The notes under the pieces: model-generated
Seen by the model: the letters and a program-made list of their open reading frames with translations, nothing else
The model's database searches: none
Told to the model about the DNA's origin: nothing
Made by a program: the position numbers and the translations under genes
Shown here: positions 8,096 to 16,325 of the stretch, one piece after another
Numbering within the stretch: position 1 is the stretch's first letter
Layout: each line of letters opens with the position of its first letter
Origin: Alphaproteobacteria bacterium
Lineage (GTDB): Bacteria > Pseudomonadota > Alphaproteobacteria > Rhizobiales > Beijerinckiaceae
NCBI GenBank assembly: GCA_021325385.1
Contig: JAJPHH010000014.1
Coordinates: 1 to 59,358, forward strand
Direction: 5' to 3'
Length of the DNA stretch: 59,358 nt

Positions 8096-8157
8096 GGCTT
8101 TCGAATAATCGCCCTGTCTGACGCCCGGACGCGCTCGCGCGCAGACAGGAGAGCTAA

Positions 8158-9384
8158 ATGACGCCCAGAAAGACCCGCGACCATAAGATTTCGCGCGAGG
8201 CGACCAAGCTCGTCCATGGCGGCTCCTTGCGCTCCGATTTCCAGGAAACGTCGGAAGCGCTGTTCCTGACCCAGGGCTATCTCTACGACACGATGGAGGC
8301 GGCCGAGGCGCGCTTCAAGGGCGACGATCCCGGCTTCATCTATTCGCGCTATTCGAATCCGACGGTGGCGATGTTCGAGCATCGCATGGCGCTGCTCGAA
8401 GGCGCGGAGGCGGCGCGCGCCACGGCGAGCGGCATGGCCGCGGTCACCGCCGCTTTGATGGGCCAGCTGAGAGCCGGCGATCATATCGTCGCAGCGCGGG
8501 CTTTGTTCGGCTCGTGTCTTTACGTCGTCGAGGAGTTGCTGCCGCGCTTCGGCGTGGAATCAACCCTCGTCGACGGAACCGACTTAGCGCAATGGCGCGC
8601 CGCGATGCGGCCAAACACGAAGACGCTGTTCCTCGAAAGCCCGACCAATCCGACGCTCGAAATCATCGACATCGCCGGCGTCGCCGAGATCGCCCGCGAA
8701 CATGGCGCGACTCTCGTCGTCGACAATGTCTTCGCGACGCCGCTGATGCAGCATCCCTTAAAGCTCGGCGCCGATTGCGTCGTCTATTCGGCGACGAAGC
8801 ACATCGACGGCCAGGGCCGCACGCTGGGCGGCGTGATCCTCGCCAGCGAAGCCTTCATCGCGGCGCATATCCATACGTTGCTGCGCCAGACCGGGCCGTC
8901 GCTGTCGCCGTTCAACGCCTGGGTCATGCTGAAATCGCTCGAGACGCTGCCGCTCCGCGTCGCCGCGCAGACGCGCTCGGCCGAGAAGATCGCCGACTTC
9001 TTGAGCGAGCATCCGCGGGTCGAGCGCACGCTCTATCCGGGCCGGTCCGATCATCCGCAGCACGCGCTGGCCAAGAGGCAGATGAAAGGCGGGGGCACGC
9101 TCGTGACGTTCGAAGTCAAAGGCGGCAAGCCGGCGGCGTTCAAATTCGCCAACGCCCTGTCGATCATCGGCATCTCCAACAATCTCGGCGACGCCAAGAG
9201 CCTGGTGACCCATCCGGCGACGACGACGCATCAGCGGCTGAAGCCAGAGGCGCGGGCGCGGCTCGGCATCGGCGACGGCATGATCCGCCTATCGGTCGGG
9301 CTGGAGGACGTCGAGGATCTGATCGAGGACTTAGATCAGGCGTTCGGCGCGTTGGAGGCGGGGAAGCGGCGGGCGGCGGAGTAG
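8158..9384 (+). CDS. metZ: O-succinylhomoserine sulfhydrylase
   Basis: A PLP enzyme that makes homocysteine directly from O-succinylhomoserine and sulfide in methionine biosynthesis. At 408 residues it matches MetZ. YSRYSNPTVAMFE and the Schiff-base region VYSATKHIDGQGRTLGG identify the Cys/Met metabolism PLP family, and the C-terminal SLGDAKSLVTHPATTTH-like segment (here NNLGDAKSLVTHPA) is characteristic. The start at ATG 8158 follows CAGGAGAGCTAA. The SAM-II riboswitch upstream supports MetZ over cystathionine gamma-synthase and implies repression by S-adenosylmethionine. Confidence 0.93.
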   Translation: MTPRKTRDHKISREATKLVHGGSLRSDFQETSEALFLTQGYLYDTMEAAEARFKGDDPGFIYSRYSNPTVAMFEHRMALLEGAEAARATASGMAAVTAALMGQLRAGDHIVAARALFGSCLYVVEELLPRFGVESTLVDGTDLAQWRAAMRPNTKTLFLESPTNPTLEIIDIAGVAEIAREHGATLVVDNVFATPLMQHPLKLGADCVVYSATKHIDGQGRTLGGVILASEAFIAAHIHTLLRQTGPSLSPFNAWVMLKSLETLPLRVAAQTRSAEKIADFLSEHPRVERTLYPGRSDHPQHALAKRQMKGGGTLVTFEVKGGKPAAFKFANALSIIGISNNLGDAKSLVTHPATTTHQRLKPEARARLGIGDGMIRLSVGLEDVEDLIEDLDQAFGALEAGKRRAAE

Positions 9385-9398
9385 TCTAGCCAGGTCGA

Positions 9399-10724
9399 TC
9401 AGAGCGCTTCGGAGAAGCGCACGGGCTTGCCGCGCGACGGCGCGAGGATGTCGCCTTCCCACATGACGCGCGCGCCGCGGATGACTGTCCCGACCGGCCA
9501 GCCGACGACGCTTTGGCCGTCGTACGGCGTCCAGGCGCAGCGCGAGGCGATCCAGGAATCGCTGATCGTCGCGCGCCGCTTCAAATCGACGATGGTGAAG
9601 TCCGCGTCGTAGCCCGCCGCGATCCGGCCCTTATTGGTGAGGCCGAACAGGCGTTGCGGGCCGGCGCTGGTCAAGTCGACGAAGCGCTGCAAGGTCAGGC
9701 GCCCGCTCGCGACATGGTCGAGCATGACAGGCACGAGCGTCTGGACGCCGGTCATTCCGGACGGGCTTTCAGGGTACGATTTCGCCTTTTCCTGGAGCGT
9801 GTGCGGCGCGTGGTCCGAGCCGAGCACGTCGACAATCCCCTGCTCGACGCCGCGCCAGATCGCCTCGCGATGGCGACGCTCGCGCACCGGCGGGTTCATC
9901 TGCAGCTTCGTCCCGAGCCGCGCGTAATCGTCGGCGTCGAGCGTCAGATGATGCGGCGTCGCCTCGCAGCTCGCGACGTTCTTGGCGGCCTCGAGAAATT
10001 CGATCTCCTCGGCGGTCGAAATATGGAGCACATGGATGCGGGCGCGCGCTTCGCGCGCCAGCGCGACCAGGCGCTGCGTCGATTTCAGCGCCGCGATCTC
10101 GTCGCGCCAGACCGGGTGCGAGGACGGATCGCCGGCGACGCGCAAGGCTTTGCGCTCCTCGAGGCGCTCTTCGTCTTCGCTGTGAAAGGCGGCGCGGCGG
10201 CGGATTTTTTTCAGGATCGCCAACACGCCGGCGTCGTCGCCGACCAGCAGCTTGCCGGTCGAGGAGCCCATGAAGACTTTGATCCCGGCCGCGCCGGGCA
10301 GCCGCTCCAGTTCGGGCAAGTCGTCGACATTGTCATGCGTTCCGCCGACCCAGAAAGCGAAGTCGCAATGCATCCGGCCTGTTGCGCGTTCAAGCTTGTC
10401 TTCGAGCGCCGCCGCCGAAACGGTCGGCGGATCGGTGTTCGGCATTTCGAAGACCGCGGTGACGCCGCCGAGCACGGCGGCGGCCGAACCGGTCTCCAAA
10501 TCCTCCTTGTGCGTGAGGCCGGGCTCGCGGAAATGGACCTGGCTGTCGATCACGCCGGGAAGAATGTGCAGGCCGCGGCAATCGACGCGCTCGCCGGCCG
10601 CGACTTGCGACAGGGAGCCCATTGCGGCGATCTTCTCGCCATTGACGCCGATGTCGCGCGCGCCGACGCCGTCCTGGTTGACGACGGTTCCGCCTTCCAG
10701 GATGAGATCAAAATGCGCGGACAT
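9399..10724 (-). CDS. pyrC: Dihydroorotase-family amidohydrolase
   Basis: Cyclises carbamoyl-aspartate to dihydroorotate in pyrimidine synthesis, if active. At 441 residues it fits class I dihydroorotases. Visible features are the entry motif PGVIDSQVHFREPG, the carbamylated-lysine region AGIKVFMGSSTG, HISTAEE, EATPHHLTL and GSDHAPHT with the catalytic Asp. The usual HxH of the entry motif is SQVH here, so the first metal-binding His is Gln. This variant occurs in other rhizobial proteins as I recall. The start ATG 10724 follows GAGGAGGCT. Another cyclic amidohydrolase activity cannot be excluded. Confidence 0.8.
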   Translation of the reverse strand: MSAHFDLILEGGTVVNQDGVGARDIGVNGEKIAAMGSLSQVAAGERVDCRGLHILPGVIDSQVHFREPGLTHKEDLETGSAAAVLGGVTAVFEMPNTDPPTVSAAALEDKLERATGRMHCDFAFWVGGTHDNVDDLPELERLPGAAGIKVFMGSSTGKLLVGDDAGVLAILKKIRRRAAFHSEDEERLEERKALRVAGDPSSHPVWRDEIAALKSTQRLVALAREARARIHVLHISTAEEIEFLEAAKNVASCEATPHHLTLDADDYARLGTKLQMNPPVRERRHREAIWRGVEQGIVDVLGSDHAPHTLQEKAKSYPESPSGMTGVQTLVPVMLDHVASGRLTLQRFVDLTSAGPQRLFGLTNKGRIAAGYDADFTIVDLKRRATISDSWIASRCAWTPYDGQSVVGWPVGTVIRGARVMWEGDILAPSRGKPVRFSEAL

Positions 10725-10770
10725 GTGCGGAGCCTCCTCGCGCCCGGCGGCGCGGGTTGAGTGTACCTGC

Positions 10771-10849
10771 CATTGCGAGCGAAGCGAAGCGCTCCATTCA
10801 TAGGGCCGAGCCCTATGATTGGATTTCGTCGCCTCGCTCCTCGCGATGG
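10771..10849. repeat. Palindromic repeat, CATTGCGAGCGAAGCGAAGC family
   Basis: An imperfect inverted repeat between the dihydroorotase start and the sigma/anti-sigma region. The left arm begins CATTGCGAGCGAAGCG and the right arm ends CTCCTCGCGATGG, with CATAGGGC/CCCTATG at the centre. A second, better preserved copy is at 40172-40259 and a half copy is at 17094-17118. Confidence 0.75.
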
Positions 10850-10862
10850 CGGCCGAGTGCGA

Positions 10863-11054
10863 TCAAAACCGGGTGGCGAGCGCTTCCGCGAGCTGCGTCG
10901 CCCGCGCCTCGGAGATGCGGCCGCCGACGAGAAAGCCGCGACCGCCGCGAGCCCAGGAGGCGACGGCGACGCCTTCCCGGGTCTCGCTTTTGACCGGCGC
11001 GTCTTGCTCGCTCTTGTCGAGGATGCAGAAGACCACCGGAACGTCGCCGTCGAG
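10863..11054 (-). pseudogene. Detached C-terminal part of the anti-sigma factor
   Basis: This stretch stays in the same frame as the anti-sigma gene after its TAA codon at 11055-11057. It continues as LDGDVPVVFCILDKS ... EGVAVASWARGGRGFLVGGR ... LAEALATRF and ends at TGA 10863-10865. Family members, as I recall, have Tyr where the TAA lies (IAYLDG), so a single base change explains the break. Without a start codon it is unlikely to be translated separately. Confidence 0.7.
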
Positions 11055-11618
11055 TTAAGCGATCTCGCCCAAAGGCGCGCCGTCATAGGCGAGCATGCCC
11101 GCCCATTTGAACGTCAAGTCTGGCAGCGCTATTGCGTTCGGCGTCAGCGCGACGCCGAGCGCGTGTGACAGTTTCGCGAGCTCCGCCGCCTCGTTCGGCG
11201 CGCCGTCGATCCCCGCGAAGGTCTCGGGCGTATAGAGCGAGGCGTAGCTTGCGACAACTGCGCGCCAATCGTCGTTGTCCTCCGACGCGAACGGCGCGGG
11301 CGCGAAGCGCCCAATCGCTGCGCCGGCGAGGAGCAGGGCGATTGCCGCGGCCGCGCCGATCCAACGCCGCTGCGGTCGCCGGCGCGGGACGCCGCCGCCG
11401 ACCGCGTTGAGCTTCGCCTGCATTCGAGCGACCGGCGCTTCGGCGAGAGCGGCGTCGAAGGCGCGGGTGAAAGGCAGGCCGCCCGCAGCGAGTTCATGAT
11501 AGCGCGCGCGCAATTTCGGCTCGACGGTGAGCCTCATCTCGATGGCTCGGCGCGCGGCGGCGTCGAGCCGATCGTCGATCAGGGCGACGAGCAGGGCGTC
11601 GTCGTCAGCGCCGATCAT
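11055..11618 (-). CDS. Anti-sigma factor, truncated by an in-frame stop
   Basis: Membrane-anchored regulator that should hold the adjacent ECF sigma factor. The 187-residue product has an N-terminal cytosolic part (LIDDRLDAAARRAIEMRL, typical of zinc-free anti-sigma domains), a single membrane segment near residues 86-105 (WIGAAAAIALLLAGAAIG), and most of the periplasmic domain. TAA at 11055-11057 removes the last 62 residues, which remain in frame downstream. The start overlaps the sigma-factor stop by 14 bp, so the two are translationally coupled. The sigma-binding part is intact, so the truncated protein could still bind the sigma factor but may not sense its signal normally. Confidence 0.75.
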   Translation of the reverse strand: MIGADDDALLVALIDDRLDAAARRAIEMRLTVEPKLRARYHELAAGGLPFTRAFDAALAEAPVARMQAKLNAVGGGVPRRRPQRRWIGAAAAIALLLAGAAIGRFAPAPFASEDNDDWRAVVASYASLYTPETFAGIDGAPNEAAELAKLSHALGVALTPNAIALPDLTFKWAGMLAYDGAPLGEIA

Positions 11619-12129
11619 TGATTGTCCCCTGCGCCGACATGCCAGGCGCGCGCAGCCTGCCGAGCGCCGATCGGGCGGCGGCGAGGCGGCTCATGATGGT
11701 GCCGATCGGCGTTCCCAAGAACTCGGCCGCCTCGGCATAGGACAATCCTTCGACATAGACGAGCAACACCGTTTCGCGCTGCGCTTCGGGCAGGCGATGC
11801 ACCGCATTTAACACTTGCCCGGCGAAGATATTCGTTTCGATCTCCGTTCCGTCGCTGAACAGGACCTGGTCGGGATCGACGAAGCCCTGGCCCTGGCGAA
11901 TACGGCGGGCCCGGATTTCATTCAGCCAAATCGAGCGCAGAATGGCGAAAAGCCAACGGTCGATCCGCGTGCCGGACTGAAATTGCTCAGCTCTTTCAAG
12001 CGCGCGTAGAGCGGTCGCCTGGACGAGATCTTCGGCGACGTCGCGCGCCGCCGACAGAGCGAGGCCGTAACGCCACAAGCGCGCGAGATTTGCGGATAGG
12101 CCGGCCCTGATTTCGTCGCGGCTCGCCAT
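11605..12129 (-). CDS. ECF-family RNA polymerase sigma factor
   Basis: A 174-residue extracytoplasmic-function sigma factor. Region 2 contains DLVQATALRALERAEQF and the -10 recognition segment WLFAILRSIWLNEIRAR. Region 4 contains LPEAQRETVLLVYVEGLSYAEAAEFLGTPIGTIMSRLAAAR. I chose ATG 12129 because a Shine-Dalgarno-like GTAAGG precedes it and region 2 begins soon after. The frame is open to 12234, but that overlaps the divergent gene's leader. The anti-sigma gene follows with a 14-bp overlap. The divergent TPR gene is a candidate target of its own regulon, by position only. Confidence 0.88.
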   Translation of the reverse strand: MASRDEIRAGLSANLARLWRYGLALSAARDVAEDLVQATALRALERAEQFQSGTRIDRWLFAILRSIWLNEIRARRIRQGQGFVDPDQVLFSDGTEIETNIFAGQVLNAVHRLPEAQRETVLLVYVEGLSYAEAAEFLGTPIGTIMSRLAAARSALGRLRAPGMSAQGTINDRR

Positions 12130-12223
12130 CCTTACGCCCCTTCGGCGCCTCATGTTCGACGCGGCGCGAATAGGGCGCGCAGTTGGCGTGTTTCTCGAGC
12201 GCCCGTCAATAGGAGCTTCCGCC

Positions 12224-12847
12224 ATGACGTTCACAATGATGCGCCTTGATCCGCCGCGTTTAGCTTTTTCCCTCGGTTTTGCTTTATCCGCGATGCTCGT
12301 CGCCTCGGCCGCGTTCGCTTCGAGCGGAGGGGGAGGAGGCGGAGGCGGCGGAGCAGGAGGGGGCGGCGGGGCCGGTTCTTCCAGTCAAGACCGCTCCAAC
12401 AGTCAAACCGATCTGACCACTTGCGAGCGCGGCCAAGTCTGGAGCGCCAAGGCGCATAAATGCCTGCCGCGGCATAGCGGCGTGCTGCCCGACAGCGAGC
12501 TCGCCGATTACGCCTTCGCCCTGGCCAAAGCCGAGCGCTATGAAGAAGCGCTGCAGGTCCTCGATCTCTCAGAAAATCCGAACACGCCCAAAGCGCTGAA
12601 CTATCGCGGCTATATCACCCGCAAATTGGGCAGGGTCGACGAGGGCATAGGCTATTACTTGAAATCCGTCGCGCTCGATCCGAACTACGCGCAGGTGCGC
12701 GAATATCTCGGCGAGGCCTATGTCATTCAGGGCAAGTTCGATCTCGCCAACGAGCAGCTCGGCAAGATCAAGGCGATCTGCGGCTCGACCGATTGCGAAG
12801 AGTACGAAGACCTCGACAAGGCGATCAACGACGCGCATCGCCTCTGA
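12224..12847 (+). CDS. Exported glycine-rich TPR protein
   Basis: A 207-residue protein with a signal peptide (hydrophobic core through LGFALSAMLVASAAFASS), then an extreme glycine tract of about 17 Gly in 20 residues near positions 30-50, and a C-terminal tetratricopeptide region (YAFALAKAERYEEALQVLDL, ALNYRGYITRKLGRVDEGIGYY, AQVREYLGEAYVIQGKFDLANEQL). The start at ATG 12224 has AGGAGC upstream. It is divergent from the ECF sigma factor with about 94 bp between starts, and DoxX follows after 6 bp. Likely a periplasmic scaffold; partner unknown. Confidence 0.8.
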   Translation: MTFTMMRLDPPRLAFSLGFALSAMLVASAAFASSGGGGGGGGGAGGGGGAGSSSQDRSNSQTDLTTCERGQVWSAKAHKCLPRHSGVLPDSELADYAFALAKAERYEEALQVLDLSENPNTPKALNYRGYITRKLGRVDEGIGYYLKSVALDPNYAQVREYLGEAYVIQGKFDLANEQLGKIKAICGSTDCEEYEDLDKAINDAHRL

Positions 12848-12853
12848 TCGGCC

Positions 12854-13300
12854 ATGGCGCGCGGCGGCGCGCTGAACGAGGCGTTGCGCGCCGTCGAGGC
12901 GATCGGCCTCGCCGGCAATGGGCTGGCGCTTCTCAGCCGCATCACGATGGCGGCGCTCTTCGTCAACGAAGGCGCCGCCAAGGTCGGCGACGTCGGCGGC
13001 ACGATGGACTATATGCGCAGCTTCGGCGTGTGGCCGCAGCTCGTCGGCCTTGTCATCCTCGTCGAATTCGGCGGCGGAATGCTCATTCTGCTCGGGTTTT
13101 TGACGCGCCTGACGGCGATTGGCCTCGCCGTCTACACGCTGCTCGCCGCTTTGTTCTTTCATCGCGATTTCGCCGATCCCGATCAGCTCATTCATTTTCA
13201 AAAAAACCTGGCGATAGCGGGCGGCTTTCTCGCGTTGGCGGCGTTCGGCGCCGGCGCCTGGTCGCTGGACGCATGGCTGACGAAGAGCGCGCGAAGTTGA
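12854..13300 (+). CDS. DoxX family membrane protein
   Basis: A 148-residue integral membrane protein with four predicted helices. ITMAALFVNEGAAKVGD fits the DoxX first helix and loop, followed by LVGLVILVEFGGGMLILLGFLTRLTAIGLAVYTLLAALFFH. DoxX proteins are linked to redox and stress functions, but biochemical roles are mostly unsettled. It is 6 bp downstream of the TPR gene and probably in the same transcript. Confidence 0.85.
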   Translation: MARGGALNEALRAVEAIGLAGNGLALLSRITMAALFVNEGAAKVGDVGGTMDYMRSFGVWPQLVGLVILVEFGGGMLILLGFLTRLTAIGLAVYTLLAALFFHRDFADPDQLIHFQKNLAIAGGFLALAAFGAGAWSLDAWLTKSARS

Positions 13301-13365
13301 GCGAAGCATGAGTTCGCTCTAATTAGGCTCGCAGCCCTCTATTTGCTTTCGGGAGGAAGCCGATC

Positions 13366-13977
13366 CTGTCGCTCTCGTCCCTAATCTTATTCGCCGGCGT
13401 CTACGCCGCCGCCGTGGCGACGCCCGGACCAGGCGTCGCCGCAATCGTGGGGCGCGTTCTGGGACGAGGGCTCAACGGCGTCGCGCCTTTCATCGCCGGC
13501 TTCGTCGTCGGCGATCTGATCTGGTTCGCCGTCGCGGCGACCGGCCTCGCCGTTCTGGCGCGCGAATTCGCGGCCCTGTTCACGCTGATTCGAATTTGCG
13601 GCGTTCTTTATCTGCTTTGGCTCGCCTGGCGTATCTGGCGCGCGCCGACAGGCGGCGAGGAGAAGGCGATCGCGCCGAGCGACAGCGGCGTTCGCCTGTT
13701 TCTCGCCGCGTTGTCGCTGACGCTCGGCAATCCCAAGGTGATCGTTTTCTTTCTGTCGATCATGCCCTTAGTCGTCGACATGCATGCGATGAGCGCCGGC
13801 GCTTCCGTCGAGATTGCGGCGATCATGCCGCTGGTCCTTGCGCCGGTCCTGGTCGGCTACGCGCTCGCCGCTAATCGCGCCCGCGCGCTGTTCCGCTCGC
13901 CGAGGGCGATGAAGATGGTCAACCGCAGCGCAGCCGGCGTTATGGCTGGCGCGGCGATCGCAGTCGCCACGCGGTGA
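13366..13977 (+). CDS. LysE family amino-acid exporter, likely CTG start
   Basis: A 203-residue LysE/RhtB family translocator with about six membrane helices. The family signature ATPGPGVAAIVGRVLGRG is near the N-terminus and SLTLGNPKVIVFFLSIMPL in the middle. The first standard start is GTG 13414, but that would delete the first helix. The in-frame upstream codons translate as LSLSSLILFAGVYAAAVATPGPG, which is the expected N-terminus, and GGGAGG lies 9 nt before CTG 13366. No ATG, GTG or TTG fits, so CTG is the best start. The substrate is probably an amino acid or metabolite. Confidence 0.82.
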   Translation: MSLSSLILFAGVYAAAVATPGPGVAAIVGRVLGRGLNGVAPFIAGFVVGDLIWFAVAATGLAVLAREFAALFTLIRICGVLYLLWLAWRIWRAPTGGEEKAIAPSDSGVRLFLAALSLTLGNPKVIVFFLSIMPLVVDMHAMSAGASVEIAAIMPLVLAPVLVGYALAANRARALFRSPRAMKMVNRSAAGVMAGAAIAVATR

Positions 13978-14423
13978 ATCGCAGCCAGTCCAACCCTTTG
14001 CGCCATGGCGAGCAGAACCCGAAAGCGCGCGAAGTCGAATATCTAGGGCAAAGGGCGGATTTCCCCCAAATGGTTTGACGTGGAACAGCTTCCCGCCCGC
14101 CCGCCGTGGACAGGCTCGTGCTCGATTGCTGGACATGTTTCCCCCGAGGACCCCGGCCGCCATCTAGACGTGCGCGTCGCCGCGACGGATTACGAATTAT
14201 GGCCCAGTGGACTCGACTTGAAAGCGAAGCTTTCTCGTTCTGATTGCGACTGTCTCGCCTGTCAGGCGCGCCATCGACGTACTCGGCGTCAATCCCCCGT
14301 TTCTCGCCGCGTGACGACTGGCTTGACCGCTATGCGTAGCGTCGGACGAGGGCCCGATTTCGCGCTCGCGTCAGGAAGGCCCGGCTGTTCCGTACTCGCT
14401 GAGCCGCTCACCAACAGGGCGAA
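13978..14423. other. Intergenic stretch without a recognised gene
   Basis: 446 bp between the LysE gene and the convergent proline-rich gene. The open frames here have no recognisable protein features. I see no long hairpin or conserved RNA element. Confidence 0.5.
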
Positions 14424-16325
14424 TCAATGCCCCTGGCAAAACGATCTCAGCGCTTTGTCGTGGTCCTCCGGATTCGCCTGTATGTCCGGACAGGTCCGTT
14501 GCAACCGAGTCTGGACCTTGGTGCTGTCGGCCGTCGTCGTCGCCGAGACGGCGGCGCCTGAGTGATGCGCTGCTCGCGCGAATACGCGCGCTTTGGTCTT
14601 CGCTCGCCGCTTTCCCCCATGAACGCCGCTCGGCCGACCTTCGCCGCGCGACGTCATCGAGCTGGGGCGTGCGGGAACGATAGCCCCCGCGATTTTTCTC
14701 GTCTCGCTGCTTCGCCCGATTTGTTTCAGCTCGAGATTTTGGTGCAGGGGCGGACGATCGTACAGCGAAAGCGATGGCGGTTGCCCTTCGGCGGCTGCGG
14801 TCTTCTTCTGCTCGCTGTTATTCGCCCGCTCCGTGAAGTCTCGCGCTTTGCCCGGCGTTTCGGTCGGGGCTTCATTCGGCCCCAGGCTGAAGTCCGGCGG
14901 TAATTGCGGAGGCAGCGGGACGTTCAGCTTGATTGATCCGAGCTGGGCAAGTTCCGCGTTATCAGCCCTGGAGGATAATTCGTTCGGCGGCGTTGGCGGA
15001 GCGACCCGCTCTCGCTCTCCTTGCGTCGCGGCCACAATGGCGGCGCCATTCGAGTCGGCATGCGACGTGTTCAGCTCCTTCGGCCCTTCAGGCGAAGTCG
15101 GCGAGCTTTCCGCCCTTGGCGAGCCGACCTCGATTGGGCCGGGTGAATCTCGATGGGGCGCCGAGGGCGTCGAGGTTTCCGCGAGAGCGCCAGCCGGCGG
15201 GGCCAACGGAGGCTCGCTGTCGGATGCGAGCCGTCGGTCCGTATGGAGTACGGCCGGCGGCGTCTTGATCGCCGGCGCCGCAGATTCCGCCGGCGCGATC
15301 GGCGCTCTCTGCTGGTCTTCGGGATGAGCAGGAGCGGCACGCGCGTCGACTTGTGGCGGCGGGAGAGGCGACTCTGGCTTGTGCGGAGAATCAGGCCCGC
15401 GGTCGATCGAGCCAGCGATAGGAGCGTCTTCGCCCGGCCATCGGGCGCCCGGTTGGTCAACGCCTTGTGCCGCCTGTCGCGAGGCCGAAGGGGATATTCC
15501 CGCCGAAACAGCCAGATCAAGTCGTAGGTTTAGCCTCTGGTCAAATCGGGGCGAGGCTTGCTGTCGCTCCTCCACCTGGCCGGACTCGTCCGGCGTCCTA
15601 GGCGGCGCGGCGATTGAACCGCTCGGTGTCGGCCCGCCCGCGTCGCCCGACGGCGACCCGGTTCGGGCGGATTTCGGCGTCGCCGCAACGCCGAGGTTTG
15701 ACCCGGCCAATTCGCCTGCCGGCGCGGTCGCGGGCCTGGGCGATGGCGATGTTTGAATTTGCGTCGGAGAGGTCGAATTGGGCGCCCTATTGGCCAAGAC
15801 TTTTCGCGACCACCGTCTTTCGGCCTCTGCAAGGGCTTCGGCCGCCTCCGCTTCACGCGCGTCGGTTATCGACGAGTCGGACGGGCTTGGAGCAGGCGGT
15901 TCATGCGGTTGACCAGTCCGAGGCGTCGTCGAAACGGGCGGGTCCGCCGGGGACGCGCCAACAGGCGGAGCGGTCCTCGTTAAAATTTCAGGCCAGCACT
16001 CGGAGGGGCGAGACGCACGGCTCGTTTCATCAAACTTGCGAAGGCGTTCGAAGGCCGCATTCGCCTCCTGGACTTTTTTGTCCCGCAGCAAGCCGATCGC
16101 TCTGTCAATGAGCTCGTTGCGTTGCTTCAAACGCGAGATCGCGGCGAGAGTACGACACGTCTCCTCGTCCAGGGCGTTCTCGACGGCGGTTTTCGCGCGC
16201 TCGGCCGGTTCGTTTTCCAATGCAACGGGCGGATCGGAACCAGTTTTGGGCCCGACCTGAGCGGCGGCCGTCGACAGTTGCGCCGTCATGATTGCCATCG
16301 CTAGGAAATTGACCGCGTTATTCAT
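14424..16325 (-). CDS. Long proline/serine-rich exported protein of unknown function
   Basis: 633 residues that I do not recognise. A signal peptide is visible (MNNAVNFLAMAIMTAQLSTAAAQ). Residues about 45-115 look helical (ETCRTLAAISRLKQRNELIDR, EANAAFERLRKFDE) and contain two cysteines. Residues about 120-560 are low complexity, dominated by Pro, Ser, Ala and charged residues, and likely disordered. The C-terminus has a basic segment (GGKRRAKTKARVF) and two cysteines (TCPDIQ, SFCQGH). The minus frame is chosen over long frames on the other strand because it has a signal peptide and helical ends. It may span the periplasm. Confidence 0.6.
   Translation of the reverse strand: MNNAVNFLAMAIMTAQLSTAAAQVGPKTGSDPPVALENEPAERAKTAVENALDEETCRTLAAISRLKQRNELIDRAIGLLRDKKVQEANAAFERLRKFDETSRASRPSECWPEILTRTAPPVGASPADPPVSTTPRTGQPHEPPAPSPSDSSITDAREAEAAEALAEAERRWSRKVLANRAPNSTSPTQIQTSPSPRPATAPAGELAGSNLGVAATPKSARTGSPSGDAGGPTPSGSIAAPPRTPDESGQVEERQQASPRFDQRLNLRLDLAVSAGISPSASRQAAQGVDQPGARWPGEDAPIAGSIDRGPDSPHKPESPLPPPQVDARAAPAHPEDQQRAPIAPAESAAPAIKTPPAVLHTDRRLASDSEPPLAPPAGALAETSTPSAPHRDSPGPIEVGSPRAESSPTSPEGPKELNTSHADSNGAAIVAATQGERERVAPPTPPNELSSRADNAELAQLGSIKLNVPLPPQLPPDFSLGPNEAPTETPGKARDFTERANNSEQKKTAAAEGQPPSLSLYDRPPLHQNLELKQIGRSSETRKIAGAIVPARPSSMTSRGEGRPSGVHGGKRRAKTKARVFARAAHHSGAAVSATTTADSTKVQTRLQRTCPDIQANPEDHDKALRSFCQGH

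Noticed and set aside
13414-13977. GTG 13414 as the start of the LysE gene
   Set aside because: It would remove the first membrane helix and leaves no ribosome-binding site at the right distance.
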